Part shown: one piece after another, positions 39,964 to 49,740 of the stretch
Layout: each line of letters opens with the position of its first letter
How positions within the stretch are numbered: the first letter of the stretch is position 1
Assembly (NCBI GenBank): GCA_003116975.1
Contig: BGKB01000066.1
Span: forward strand, 62,001 to 126,000
Length of the DNA: 64,000 nt
DNA from: Aurantiochytrium sp. KH105
Taxonomy: Eukaryota > Sar > Bigyra > Thraustochytrida > Thraustochytriidae
Reading direction: 5' to 3'
Position numbers and translations under genes: made by a program
Notes under the pieces: generated by a model
The model's input: the letters and a program-made list of their open reading frames with translations, nothing else
Database searches by the model: none
Told to the model about the DNA's origin: nothing

Positions 39964-40898
39964 GCTCGGTTGTCGTCGTCCCCACTTTGTGGGAGCTCTG
40001 CCAACTCTATTCTCTGCACCGCCGCGCACTCAACACTCGCGAACAGACATGCAGCAGGCGCGCATGCAGCGAGCTAGCGCGCGGGACCTCGCGCGCGAGT
40101 GTTGCACAAGAGTAATTGCGCGCCTTTTGTGAACTGCCGTCAGCTTCTTCTGCGGCGATTGCAAGGGCGATTGTGTGAGGAAGTCAAAAAAAGCCGTCCT
40201 CTGGTGCCTGGGCTGGGCACAGAATATTTTCCAAAAATTGACACACAAGACGGGAAACTGGACACCCTGCCAGCGCTTGCCATTGGTGAAGCAAGTTAGC
40301 CGGCAAGCAAGCAAGCAAGCAAGAGCGGGAGACCATCCGACCGACCGACCCTCGCTTATGCTGGCCAAGATAGCGGCGTGACGACTTGAGAGACGCGATG
40401 CAATGCGAAGCGACGCGAAACGTTGCTGACCGGGAGAAAGGGGGGACAATGCCACTATTCAGAGGATCATAACGGAGACAATCCAAGGCCCAAATTTGCT
40501 TTCATTTTTCATTCCTCTGTCCCGCTGTCAGCTCGCTGTCCCACTAAAGTTTTTCATTGAGCGCGCGCGCGTTGATGCATGAATCTTTTTGGCACAGACG
40601 ACTGACCAAATAAAGGTAGAACGAAAAAACAAACGAACGAATGAAAGAAAGAGCGCAAGAACGAAAGAAGAAAGAAGAAAAGGAACGAAGAGAAGAGAAG
40701 AGAAAAGAAAAGAAAAGAAAGAGCATGATGCTGGATTGCGCAAGGAGTTTCGTTGGAGAATCTTGTTCGATTGGAATCCTAGTTTCATGCTTAGCCTACC
40801 TACCACCCTGATATAACACGTCACGTATCGTGGCACTTTATCTAATGAAATCGTTGGGAAGGAGAAAAACTGCGCAAATTAAGAAAAAGTTGCACAAA
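39964..40898. other. Intergenic region between the two sulfotransferase genes
   Basis: No gene. Contains an AAGC run (about 40300-40322), a CGAC run (about 40339-40350) and a purine-rich tract (about 40620-40730) that gives spurious Lys/Glu- or Phe/Ser-rich frames. Confidence 0.55.
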
Positions 40899-42344
40899 TC
40901 AAAAGGTAATTTCTTCCTCCGGAATATGGAAGACGGAAATAAGAAGCTTGCGGAGCTCGTCATTGTAAGGTGCGTAGAATTGGCGCAACATTTCCATGGC
41001 CTCGGGGTGGGGCGGCGCCTTGTTTCGGGTGTGCGTGTGCGGGCCAATTTCGCTGATATATTTTTTGATGGCGCCGGGTTCGTAAGGTGGGAGCTCGAGG
41101 AAATCTGTTGCGCGGGACATGGCTTCCTCGGGAGATTTGAAAAGCATATCAGAGCTAATGAACAAGAACTGCTCTGGAGGGAAAAAGTTGAGCCAATGGC
41201 GAACATGCAGCTCGTAGAGTCCAGATATAATGGTATCGTTGTCGAGGAGCTCGGTGCCGTAGTGATAACCGCACCTGTAGGCGTGACTCGGATCGCCTCC
41301 AGGCTGCAAGCCCGGACATTTCATTTTGATGTACCTGAGCATGGTGGTGACGTAAGGAAGCATGTCCCGGCAGAACTCCCGACGAATGAAGCGAGGGCAG
41401 CCGCGACCACCGCCCATTTGAGAGAAACGCGAATAGGTACGCTTGGTCGGGTCACGTAAAAGTACGATAAGCTTCATACGCTGATTAATGGCGCGGACCC
41501 AGGATGGGTACCAGATGTCAGTGTAGATCGCCTTGACTGTGTGATCACCGATAATTTTCTTTTGATCAAAGTTGACTCGGCGGAAACAACCAAAGTATGA
41601 AGTGATCGAGCGAGGTTTGTCAACGCGATTCTTATGGTACTGTGCCCTCAGGTAGAGGGTGACGTCAAAGTAGTGGATCTCCTTGTGGCACGCAGCACGC
41701 ACATCGTTATGTTTCCGGATCACATCTGAGAAGAAGGTGGTTCCCGACTGCGAGTATCCAATGATAAAGTAGGCCGGGATGTTGTGACGTTCCTTGCAGC
41801 GTGGGCGCGAATACGAGGGGTTTTTGCGCGTCGTGAAGTCTGTCCGCTCAGCCATGTCCTTTTCGCAGACGACTTCTCCGCAAAGCTCAAAGCAGTGATC
41901 GGGCGAGTACGGGTGTGGGATACCGCTGTATAGCGCGGCTTCGTTGCTTTCCGGGTAGATGAAGTTTTCGGAGATGGACGCCCAAGTCGTAGCGCACTCG
42001 GAATCGTCCGCGGCCGGCTTGATCATGTGCGTCATGTTCACACGAAAGTCAAATTCATCGTATTGAGGTCCTAGCTGGCCTCGTCTGACGCGCGTGAAAT
42101 TGTCGTCAAGGTCGCCCTCGAGTTCACTGTCGAGTGTCTGCACGAAGACGGCACCACTCGCAAAGCCGTCGTTTTCCCGCACAAGGCTTCCGGGACTATA
42201 ATCATCTCTGGCCGGCGCTGGATTGTTGAACAGGACGACAACGACGAAGAGCGACGCCGCGACCGCGACGATGCCTGCGCGAGAGGCTCTGCTGCTGCTG
42301 CTGCTGCTGTTGCCGCCGCGGGCCCCCTTCTGAGGTGGAGCCAT
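40899..42344 (-). CDS. Golgi-type carbohydrate sulfotransferase, paralogue 2
   Basis: 481 residues; the ATG at 42344 (MAPPQKG) is clear. Same architecture as its neighbour: one membrane segment (about 22-42), a stem, and a catalytic domain with 5'-phosphosulfate loop IGYSQSGTTFF (about 193-203) and 3'-phosphate motif LLRDPTKRTYSRFS (about 294-307). The RHWLNFFP block near the C-terminus is shared word for word with paralogue 1, as are CRKEIH/CHKEIH and the Cys spacing. The Ser-Gly-Thr-Thr loop is closer to the usual sulfotransferase form than paralogue 1's Ala-Gly-Ser-Thr. The N-terminal Ser run is encoded by a CTG-type triplet repeat. Acceptor unknown. Confidence 0.9.
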   Translation of the reverse strand: MAPPQKGARGGNSSSSSSRASRAGIVAVAASLFVVVVLFNNPAPARDDYSPGSLVRENDGFASGAVFVQTLDSELEGDLDDNFTRVRRGQLGPQYDEFDFRVNMTHMIKPAADDSECATTWASISENFIYPESNEAALYSGIPHPYSPDHCFELCGEVVCEKDMAERTDFTTRKNPSYSRPRCKERHNIPAYFIIGYSQSGTTFFSDVIRKHNDVRAACHKEIHYFDVTLYLRAQYHKNRVDKPRSITSYFGCFRRVNFDQKKIIGDHTVKAIYTDIWYPSWVRAINQRMKLIVLLRDPTKRTYSRFSQMGGGRGCPRFIRREFCRDMLPYVTTMLRYIKMKCPGLQPGGDPSHAYRCGYHYGTELLDNDTIISGLYELHVRHWLNFFPPEQFLFISSDMLFKSPEEAMSRATDFLELPPYEPGAIKKYISEIGPHTHTRNKAPPHPEAMEMLRQFYAPYNDELRKLLISVFHIPEEEITF

Positions 42345-44304
42345 CGACTGGATCGGTTTGGCCGTGGTCGTACTTTTGGCAACTCGACCTGGGCCAGATC
42401 GTCGCCGGCCCTTCTCGGACGGACGCGCTCCTCTTTCTCCTGCTCTTCACGGAGGGTGGCCGGGCGCGTCTGGGCCCGGGCCCGCCTCGCGCTGCTCGTC
42501 TGCCTTGTCGCCTTGCCTGCGCGCCCTTGCCCCTCGCTCGCGCACGGAGCGGAAAGCTGAAGCTGCTTTGGCGCCTAGCAAGCAAGCTAGCAAGCAAGCA
42601 GTAGCCTGCCTGCCTGCCTCCAACCCGTGAACTTCAACTTGAGACAACAGCTTGAAGCAAAGCCAACTGGATGCAGCGAAGCCGACTGCTTCAAGCAAAA
42701 GCCAACTGCTTCAAGCCAAGCCAACTGCTTCAAGCCAAACCAAGCCAAGCCAAGACTGGGCCTGCCCATCCTGATCGCCTTGCCTTGCCTTGCCTTGCCT
42801 TGCCTTGGCTCGTCACGCGCAGTCACCGCCTACAACAGTCGCCTCGTCCAATAGGATGGCCCCTGGGCGGGGCCTCGCTCCCTACAGCAGCCAGCTGGAC
42901 GCGGATCTGGAGGTGAGTCCACACGTGGTCTGGGTCCAACTCCAACTTGAAGTAGGCTACTAAAAAGGGAGAAGAAGAACTTGACGATGACGATGATGAA
43001 GAGCGGGGCGGCGAAGTCCAGCCGAGTAGATGTCAGTGCAACTTGAAATGGAGAATCTAACTTGGGAGCACAGACGTGTGCGTGCCTGGGCACGACTGAG
43101 CGTCGGGTAGACCGAGGACGAGTCGGGAGATTTTTACGAGCATCAGCAGTGCTGGGCTGGTCAAGACCGGCATATTCGAGGAGATGTTGACCTTCGCCCG
43201 CCCCCTGCTTTCTAACAGTTAATATGCCTCGGCGCCTTGCCTCGAAATCATCTATAAAGTCTTCACCGAAACGTAGAGATAAAATCAGATGTGTGTTTAG
43301 GTTTTTTCTCAAGGCAGGCATTCGTGGACGGCGTGCCAAAGCAGCGATGAACGAACGCACGAACGAACGAAACGAAATAAACGAAATAAGCGGAACGAAC
43401 GAAACGAAATAAACGAAATAAGCGGAACGAACGAGGAATGCTGCGGATGCCGCTTCATTTCGCTTTGCAAGAACCTGGAAACAAGCAGGAAAAGGACTAC
43501 TGTAAGTACACACGCTTTCGTGCACCACGCACGAACGAACGAACGAAACGAAATGAACGAAATAAGCGGGACGAACGAGGAATGCTACGGATGCCGCTTC
43601 ATTTCGCTTTGCAAGAACCTGGAAACAAGCAGGAAAAGTACTACTGTAAGTACACACGCTTTCGTGCACCATACAATACCTACTGTGCAGCCGATCGAGA
43701 CGGCACCTGGATGACAGCTCGCTCATTTCGCTTGCTCACATGTTGCCGGCTGATGCACTTCGCCAACCTTGTCGCGCAAGCCTGCCTTGCCTCCACATTA
43801 GCTCCACGCCGTGACGTCACGGCGCCGATCACGTGTTGACCGAGCTCTTGGCCCCCGACCCTTCGGCAGTGTCCTCGGCTTATCCCTCCCCTCCTTGGAG
43901 TGTTTTCCTTCCCAACTGGTGATTGATACCGGCTCCAACGAGTGAGTCCCCGCGGCCTGTCTGCCTGCCTGTCTGCCTTTCTACTGCGAGTGACCAGTAG
44001 GAGGCAGAGGAGACGGAGCAGACGGAGCAGGGCAGAGCACAGGGCGCGCATTCATATACACTGTTAGTTGAGCTTGCTGGCCGGTGGCAGAACGCCGTGG
44101 AGAAGACAGACAGAGAGACTACAGACGACCGAGGCCGGTCACCACCGGCGCGGCAGACCACCAAACCGCTAGCAGCTGTCGCGTGCTTGCCGGGCGAGGC
44201 GGGGCGAGGCGGGCGACTGCTGTGGCCGCAGGCGAGCACAGAGACTACGTGCAGTCCGTGAGCGGTAGCTAGCCAGCTAGCTAGCTAGCTCTCTGCAAGT
44301 GAAG
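42345..44304. other. 2-kb divergent intergenic region with tandem repeats
   Basis: Lies between the outward-facing sulfotransferase 2 and SLC37-type genes. Contains about three to four imperfect 21-bp units with the core CCAACTGCTTCAAG (about 42655-42745), a TTGCC run (about 42779-42807), a two-copy 144-bp tandem duplication (43384-43671) and a GCTA run just before the SLC37 start (about 44270-44291). A 298-codon minus frame (42830-43726) spans the duplication; I do not accept it as a gene. Confidence 0.55.
43384..43671. repeat. Two-copy 144-bp tandem duplication
   Basis: Copy 1 is about 43384-43527 and copy 2 is 43528-43671. They are near-identical over the 3' 100 bp (single differences such as CTGCGG/CTACGG and AAGGAC/AAGTAC). 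Each unit begins with ACGAACGA/AACGAAAT-type low complexity and ends with TTTCGTGCACCA. The period is a multiple of three, so frames stay open on both strands. Confidence 0.9.
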
Positions 44305-45840
44305 ATGAAGTCGCAGCTGCTTGGAGGCGCGCGGAGGAGCGCCGCAGCGTACGATGAGGAGCTCAGGTCCATGCGACGGAGGACGTTGGTGGTCTTGTAC
44401 ATGACGTATGCATGCTTTTACCTGAGCCGGAAAGCAGACTCGGTCGTCAAAATTGCTCTGCACGAAGAGGAGGGCTTCAGCGTCGAGGACCTGGCCATGC
44501 TGGACACCGTGTATCTCTCCGTGTACACAGGAAGCACCATGGCGTTGGCGGCAAGCGGTCTTCTCTCGGGCTGGCTCGATTCGAGCAAATTTCTTTGCAC
44601 GGCATTAATGTGCCTCGCCATCACGAGCTGGCTCAAATCGAGGGCGCGCACGCCCACGGAGTTCGCTGCCTACCAGGTGCTCCACGCCTTCTTCCAGTCA
44701 GCAGGGTGGCCAACGTGCATCAAACTTGTTGGCATCTGGGTCACGGAGAACCGCGGCTTTGTCATGGGCATCTGGACAACCTGCCAGTCCCTTGGCGGCA
44801 TTTTCGGCGCTCTCTGGGCGACCTGGTTCATGTCACACTATAGCTGGTCGTACTCGTACCTTTATCACGTGCCCCTTATGGTGGCCATGGGAATCGTCTG
44901 CTACTTTACAATCCGTGACGACCCACCCAATAGGGATGACGAGGATAATGACGAGGATGGAGACGACCTTCCGGAGGGCCCAACCCTTGTCATGGGTGAC
45001 AACAACCGAGGAGGTCCTGGCGACATGGAAATGGCCAAGCGTCGGGGCCGTTTGGGAAGCACTGGAAGTCGCAGCCGCGCTGGAAGCTTTCCCGGCACCG
45101 AGGAGGTGACGCTGTACAAGGTGCTTCATATTCCGGGCGTGGTGTGGATTCTCATTTCATACTTTTTCCTCAAATTTTTGCGGTATGCTCTGCTGATGTG
45201 GCTCCCATACTACTATGAGGAAGGCTTGCACTTTGACCAATCGTTGGCTGGATACATGAGTTCCTGCTTTGAGCTTGGTGGTATGATTGGAACTCCCTTT
45301 ATTGGATGGTTTTCGGACCAGGTTCTTCAGGGCCGGCGCGACCTCACTGCTGCTTGGTTTCTTTCTGGCGCATCCATCATGCTCATGGCTTGCGTGCTCG
45401 TCTCTGCAGCTGGTGTCACGCTCAATGCAGTATGCATGTTCCTCGTTGGCATCCTTGTCATTGGTCCGGACTCCATCATTTCCGGTACGATTGCGCAGGA
45501 TCTCGGGGTTGCGTCTTCCATGGGCAACAAAGCAATCGGGACCTTGGCTGGCCTCATCAACTCTGTCGGTTCATGTGGTGCCATTTTCCAGTCGTATGCC
45601 ACGGCTTATATTTCGCGCGTCTATGGATGGTCGGTGCTCTTTACAATCTTTGTAGCATGCTCCATGTGGAGCGCCTGCATTCTTTTTGCTGTGGCACACC
45701 GAAATCGCGGCGAAGTGCTTTCTGGCATCACGAGTCAAAAGTCCTCGATGCGAATCGTTACGGTCTGCGCTAGTATCTTCGTTCTCTATATGCTCGCTCT
45801 CAGTGGCAGTCAAGGTGCGGCCTCTGCGGCGTCCAAGTAG
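44305..45840 (+). CDS. SLC37-type sugar-phosphate/phosphate antiporter (major facilitator, OPA family)
   Basis: 511 residues from the ATG at 44305. Members exchange sugar phosphates such as glucose-6-phosphate or glycerol-3-phosphate for inorganic phosphate. Twelve membrane segments are apparent, in two halves joined by an acidic then basic cytosolic loop (about 205-275; DDEDNDEDGDD). Family marks: YMTYACFYLSRK in helix 1 and its loop, GWP in helix 4 (FFQSAGWPTC), and G-rich helix 5 (TCQSLGGIFGALWATW). In the C-half are LKFLRYALLMWLPYY, SSCFELGGMIGTPFIGWFSD and GPDSIISGTIAQDLG. The last matches the signature of human SLC37 proteins. No ER retention motif is obvious; membrane location is unknown. 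Confidence 0.92.
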   Translation: MKSQLLGGARRSAAAYDEELRSMRRRTLVVLYMTYACFYLSRKADSVVKIALHEEEGFSVEDLAMLDTVYLSVYTGSTMALAASGLLSGWLDSSKFLCTALMCLAITSWLKSRARTPTEFAAYQVLHAFFQSAGWPTCIKLVGIWVTENRGFVMGIWTTCQSLGGIFGALWATWFMSHYSWSYSYLYHVPLMVAMGIVCYFTIRDDPPNRDDEDNDEDGDDLPEGPTLVMGDNNRGGPGDMEMAKRRGRLGSTGSRSRAGSFPGTEEVTLYKVLHIPGVVWILISYFFLKFLRYALLMWLPYYYEEGLHFDQSLAGYMSSCFELGGMIGTPFIGWFSDQVLQGRRDLTAAWFLSGASIMLMACVLVSAAGVTLNAVCMFLVGILVIGPDSIISGTIAQDLGVASSMGNKAIGTLAGLINSVGSCGAIFQSYATAYISRVYGWSVLFTIFVACSMWSACILFAVAHRNRGEVLSGITSQKSSMRIVTVCASIFVLYMLALSGSQGAASAASK

Positions 45841-47019
45841 ATGGCTTGGAGAAGTTTCTTTTTTTCTCTTCCTTTTTTCTTTGGAGGGAAAGGCATTCGA
45901 TTTGTCGGTAGTTATGATTGTGTTTCTCCTTATTTGATTTGAGCCGATTGAAAGCTCGAATGCAACAAGTCGCTCAATTGGCGAAAAAGTCTGTGATTGG
46001 TGTTATTCCGCCGCGTTATTCCCGCAACTTTCTCCGTCACCAGTTCATAGCCTTGTTCTATGCACACAAGGCGACCCTCTCCCCCCCCAAAAAAAAAAAT
46101 TAAAAAAAATAGAGGAAAAGCGGCTCGGCGCGCTGCAGCTCTGCAGCACAAACAAGACCCTCGTTTGAATCTCTCAAGAGACCCAACCAACCAAACGAAC
46201 AATCAAAAATAAAGCAAATAGCGCGAAAGAGTTTTTCTGGACGCTGCACTGAACACAGGAATTGATTTTCATTTTATAGAGTCTTTTGATTCAGAGATTT
46301 CTCTGTTTCCCCTTCGAAGATAGACAAGATGAGACAAAACAAAGCTGTGGCAGTGTGTCCAGCCTTTCTGGCTCTTCGTCGTCGCTCCCACAGCAGCACG
46401 TTGAAGGACTAACACATATTGCAGGCAATTTGAACTATTCTGACGCGGTCCTTCCGCAGTCCCGCACACTGTAACTTGGGCCGATGTCTTGGCGCTGAAA
46501 ATTGTAGCTCCAAAGCCTGTGAATATCTGCAAAATTAAAGTACACGGTGGCCAGGACGACTCTGAACTCGATTGGGGTGTCTTCTTGCCAGTGGCATGTA
46601 GATTCGAAGCAAAACCCAAGCTGTGGCCGTCACCCGCACCTGACAAACTGTAGATTTTACCGACACTTGGAAATATTGTACGTAATCGTTCCTCGGACAA
46701 GAGGTTCTCACGCGTGGTCGCGCTTACTACAATCACAGCGGATTTGGCTGTCTTAAGGAATAGCGAGAAAATTGCCAGAAAGAAGGCTGCAAAAGATGTT
46801 GCCAGAGACCTGCAAAGTCCTTCTTGACACCATGACCAAAAGCTTCATAAAACCTGCAAACTCTTGGAAATTTTGCGTTCGATCACAAACAGAGGCTGCT
46901 CGATGCATGCAATTCTCATTGCATGTTATCGTGATCGGAAATCATCTTGCGATGCGAGAGCTTGTGCGTCGCAGCGCTTGCATAGGATAAGTACTTGACC
47001 TAGCACGCGCTCCGACCAT
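45841..47019. other. Intergenic region between convergent genes; C-run/A-run tract
   Basis: Holds the two 3' flanks. A run of C directly followed by a run of A (about 46078-46110) is the clearest simple-sequence feature. A possible RRM-like relic lies on the minus strand (separate entry). Otherwise no gene seen. Confidence 0.5.
46269..46760 (-). pseudogene. Possible RRM-like (RNA-binding) exon or relic
   Basis: A minus-strand frame without an ATG reads AVIVVS...LLSEERLRTIFPSVGKIYSL...GHSLGFA. This has the order of an RRM: RNP2-like strand, helix 1, then an ELAV-like GHSLG(F/Y) segment. It breaks down after about 50 residues. A pyrimidine-rich tract ending in AAGACAG sits just upstream (about 46755), so it could be an internal exon of a spliced gene or a decayed copy. 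No companion exons were identified. Confidence 0.25.
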
Positions 47020-48156
47020 TTAGAAGAAGAGCAAAGACGAAGACTCAATCTTCGACTCCGAGTTATCTTTCTTGGCGGGCGAAAACGCACCGGGATCATA
47101 AAAGGAATGATTAATATCCTGCGAAGGAATGACAGCGGAGTTTTCCCCTCTTGGCGGGTGCATTTGGGCCTGCTGTGGTAGAGTGGCAACGGAAGTCCGC
47201 ATCATGTACAGAATGGTTTGTTCGACCTGGGCTCTCTGCTTAAACAGTGAGTCAATAAGCTGGTTCTGCTGCTGTATCTGCTGCTGTAATATTTGAATAT
47301 ATGTGGGGTCGGGTCTTGGCCCCGATCCGTTGACGGCATTCTGAATAGAGTTGAGCAGAACTGTTTGTTCGTCTTTGGTTTTGGCAATTTGATCGTCAAG
47401 CTGCGCAACTCGTGATCGCAAATACGCTTGCTGAGATTCCACAGGGGGTTGCTGCACATTTTGGTATGTACCGCCGCTGCTACTCGTGCGCATGAGAACA
47501 TTCCTTTGACTGCTGCTGTCACCAGCATTGTGAAGAAGCATGCTTTTGTTGCTGTTGGCGCCGCTACTTCGTAGACTGCTGTTTCGACTAGTCATGGCTG
47601 GACCCCCTTGAAAAGTTGAACGGTCTGCCGCGCTCCGTTGACGTTCGAGAGGGCCATGAATCCGTGAAGACAAAGAAGAGGTTCGCCTCAAGTGCGCATT
47701 CTGCACCGAGTTAGCTCGACGGAGATCTGGCGGCCCGCTGGCTTCAGCTTGGCGCGCAAGAGATTCTTTGACGCCAGTGACCTCCATTGAGCCGCGTCGT
47801 TGCCGATTAAAGTTTGCTTCGTTCATGAGCTCTCGTTTTTCGAGTGCCTCGACGCGCTGACGAAGGCGAAGGTTGCTCCCGTCGCGAAGCTGGCTTGAAC
47901 TGGATTTGCCGCCGCCACCGCCGCCGCCGCCAAGACTCATGGACCCAGACTTTCGTCCGTCACTGCTATAACTGGCGTTGGTAAAGTTTCCTCCAGCTTC
48001 GTTGCGCTGTCGGAGAGCTTGCTTGATGGCACTGCTTTCCGTGACGCTTTCACCGCGCGCATCATTTTGGCGTAGAGACATTGACGAGTTCGTTGTTTTC
48101 GCTTCTGGAGAAGTCTTGCGCTCGGCGTCGCGGTGTTTCGACGCGCCTCCCCCCAT
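47020..48156 (-). CDS. Predicted N-myristoylated coiled-coil protein, family unknown
   Basis: 378 residues from the ATG at 48156. The frame is open another 263 codons upstream, but that part is Arg/Ala/Gly low complexity over repeat-rich DNA. The inner ATG starts MGGGASK, a textbook N-myristoylation signal (Gly2, Ser6) followed by basic residues, which argues strongly for this start and for membrane attachment. A disordered Ser/Asn/Arg-rich region with a nine-Gly run follows, then short helical segments (LRQRVEALEKRELMNE; about 120-140), an Asn/Ser-rich region, and a C-terminal coiled coil (about 255-345) with heptad Leu/Ile and many Gln (LQQQIQQQNQLIDSLFKQR). It ends in Ser-Ser-Ser-Leu-Leu-Phe-Phe. 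No enzyme domain is seen. Confidence 0.75.
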   Translation of the reverse strand: MGGGASKHRDAERKTSPEAKTTNSSMSLRQNDARGESVTESSAIKQALRQRNEAGGNFTNASYSSDGRKSGSMSLGGGGGGGGKSSSSQLRDGSNLRLRQRVEALEKRELMNEANFNRQRRGSMEVTGVKESLARQAEASGPPDLRRANSVQNAHLRRTSSLSSRIHGPLERQRSAADRSTFQGGPAMTSRNSSLRSSGANSNKSMLLHNAGDSSSQRNVLMRTSSSGGTYQNVQQPPVESQQAYLRSRVAQLDDQIAKTKDEQTVLLNSIQNAVNGSGPRPDPTYIQILQQQIQQQNQLIDSLFKQRAQVEQTILYMMRTSVATLPQQAQMHPPRGENSAVIPSQDINHSFYDPGAFSPAKKDNSESKIESSSLLFF

Positions 48157-49740
48157 TTTGAATTTGGCGTCGCGGTCTCGCCGCGCTCGCTCTCGACCCG
48201 AACGAACGGACGAAAGCAATTCCTTTGAAGCCTCGAAGCCTTGGCTTGTCCGAATTGCAGCTGCGCCTACTTCACAAAGGCTCCAAAGTTTGCTCGGAAT
48301 GTTGTCCGCGCACGGAGGCGCGCGATCGCAAACGCAGGCACGAGCACGACCACGCCGCTCCGCGAGCGTCGTCTCTCGACAAGCGAGTGCAAGCTTCGCG
48401 CCGAGTCTGCCCGACTCTCCCAGCCAGCCTGCCTGCCTGCCCAGCCGGCCGCAGCCGCAGCGCAGCGCCGCTGCAGCGCGCCGCCGCCCCGCCTCGCCTC
48501 GCCTCGCCCCGCCCTCGAGAACTGCGGCTCTGTGTCTGTGTCTGGTCTCTGTGTGTGTGTCCGCGGCGCCTCTGCTCCGTCCGTGCCACCGCCTCCTCCC
48601 CGTCTTTGTCGTCGTTCCCGTTCCCGTTCCCTGCTCTCGGAGTTCTCTCCTCTCCTCTAGGTGGCACAAGCAAACAAAACGCACGCGGGCGTCCGACGGG
48701 AGGAGGTGGGTGCTGTCACGCATGCCATGTGCAGGCAGACTCTGCGATGCAGTGCCAGTGGTGTATGTGTGTGTGATACGACACGTCACCACCGAGGTTC
48801 GCTTTTTTCGCGCCCCTCTGTCACTGCACCGCCGGCGTCCGTGGCCGGTGGTGCTGCTACGAAAGTGCCCAGCTCGCGGCGCAGCACACACCTTCCTTGG
48901 TCGTGCCGTGCAGGCCTTGTTTGCTACAGCGAGCGAGCATTGCAAGCAAAGGAGGGAAGGAGAAGGCAGCGAGGCTTTTGGCGACAGGTGTCGCTCGTCT
49001 TGTCGTCGACGCGGGCTGAGCGGGGAGCAGCATTAGAGCCTCGGTGGCGATCCAACTTCCTGGTGCGGAGGGGCGCACACCGACTTCTCTCCCAGCCAAA
49101 ACGGTGTGGAAGGAGAGAACAGCAACCAGCGTCACTTCAAAAAACAAGATGAAAAAGGGGGGGAGGGGAGGATGGATGGAACCTGGAAGTCCAATTTCTT
49201 GCTTGGCGCTCTTCCAGACTTCGCTTACGACTGACTAGCAGGCGGAGCTAGAGAGACAAGTCGAGGCCGTAACGGATTTTCGTCCCGTGGGTTTTCAAGT
49301 CGAGGTCGGCGTTTTATTGGGAGGAGGCCGAGGTAAGGAGGCTTGAGCACAACGAGGACGAGTCGGAATTTGGTGGCTGACGAGCTAGTTAGAAGGAAAC
49401 AGGCTGGAGAAGATGCACGCGATTAAAATGAATTTACGCAAGATGATTCTGAAATGCTTCTTTGCGGATGGAGTCATCATCAGCTGGTGCAGCGGATGAA
49501 AGAGAAATCCTGGGTCGGTAACTCTGACTCTCTGTCAGTGTATCAATCACTCGGGACTTGGCACGTTCGTCTCGTTGATGACCTTTTGATTGAATTGAAA
49601 GCTTGTGCAGCAGGTAAGACGAGAATAAAAGAGAAAAGATGAGTAAATGACTCTGTCAGAGAATAGATTCCTCTGAGGCAAGGCTTGGAATATGCCGCAC
49701 TAGCACATTCAACTTTTCGAGAACACCTGGAACAGCTTGT
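48157..49740. other. Intergenic region upstream of the myristoylated protein gene
   Basis: About 1.6 kb between two minus-strand genes. GC-rich, with GCCTGCC- and GCCTC-type repeats near 48424-48520 and a GT run near 48535-48565. Frames on both strands are low complexity. No gene supported. It probably carries the promoter and 5' UTR of the myristoylated gene. Confidence 0.5.

Noticed and set aside
42830-43726. 298-codon minus-strand ATG frame with an internal 48-residue repeat
   Set aside because: Its repeat is the 144-bp DNA duplication, the rest is low complexity, and no domain is recognisable; kept only as a finding.
48157-48945. N-terminal 263-codon extension of the myristoylated protein frame
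   Set aside because: Arg/Ala/Gly low complexity over repeat DNA; the inner ATG starts a perfect myristoylation signal.
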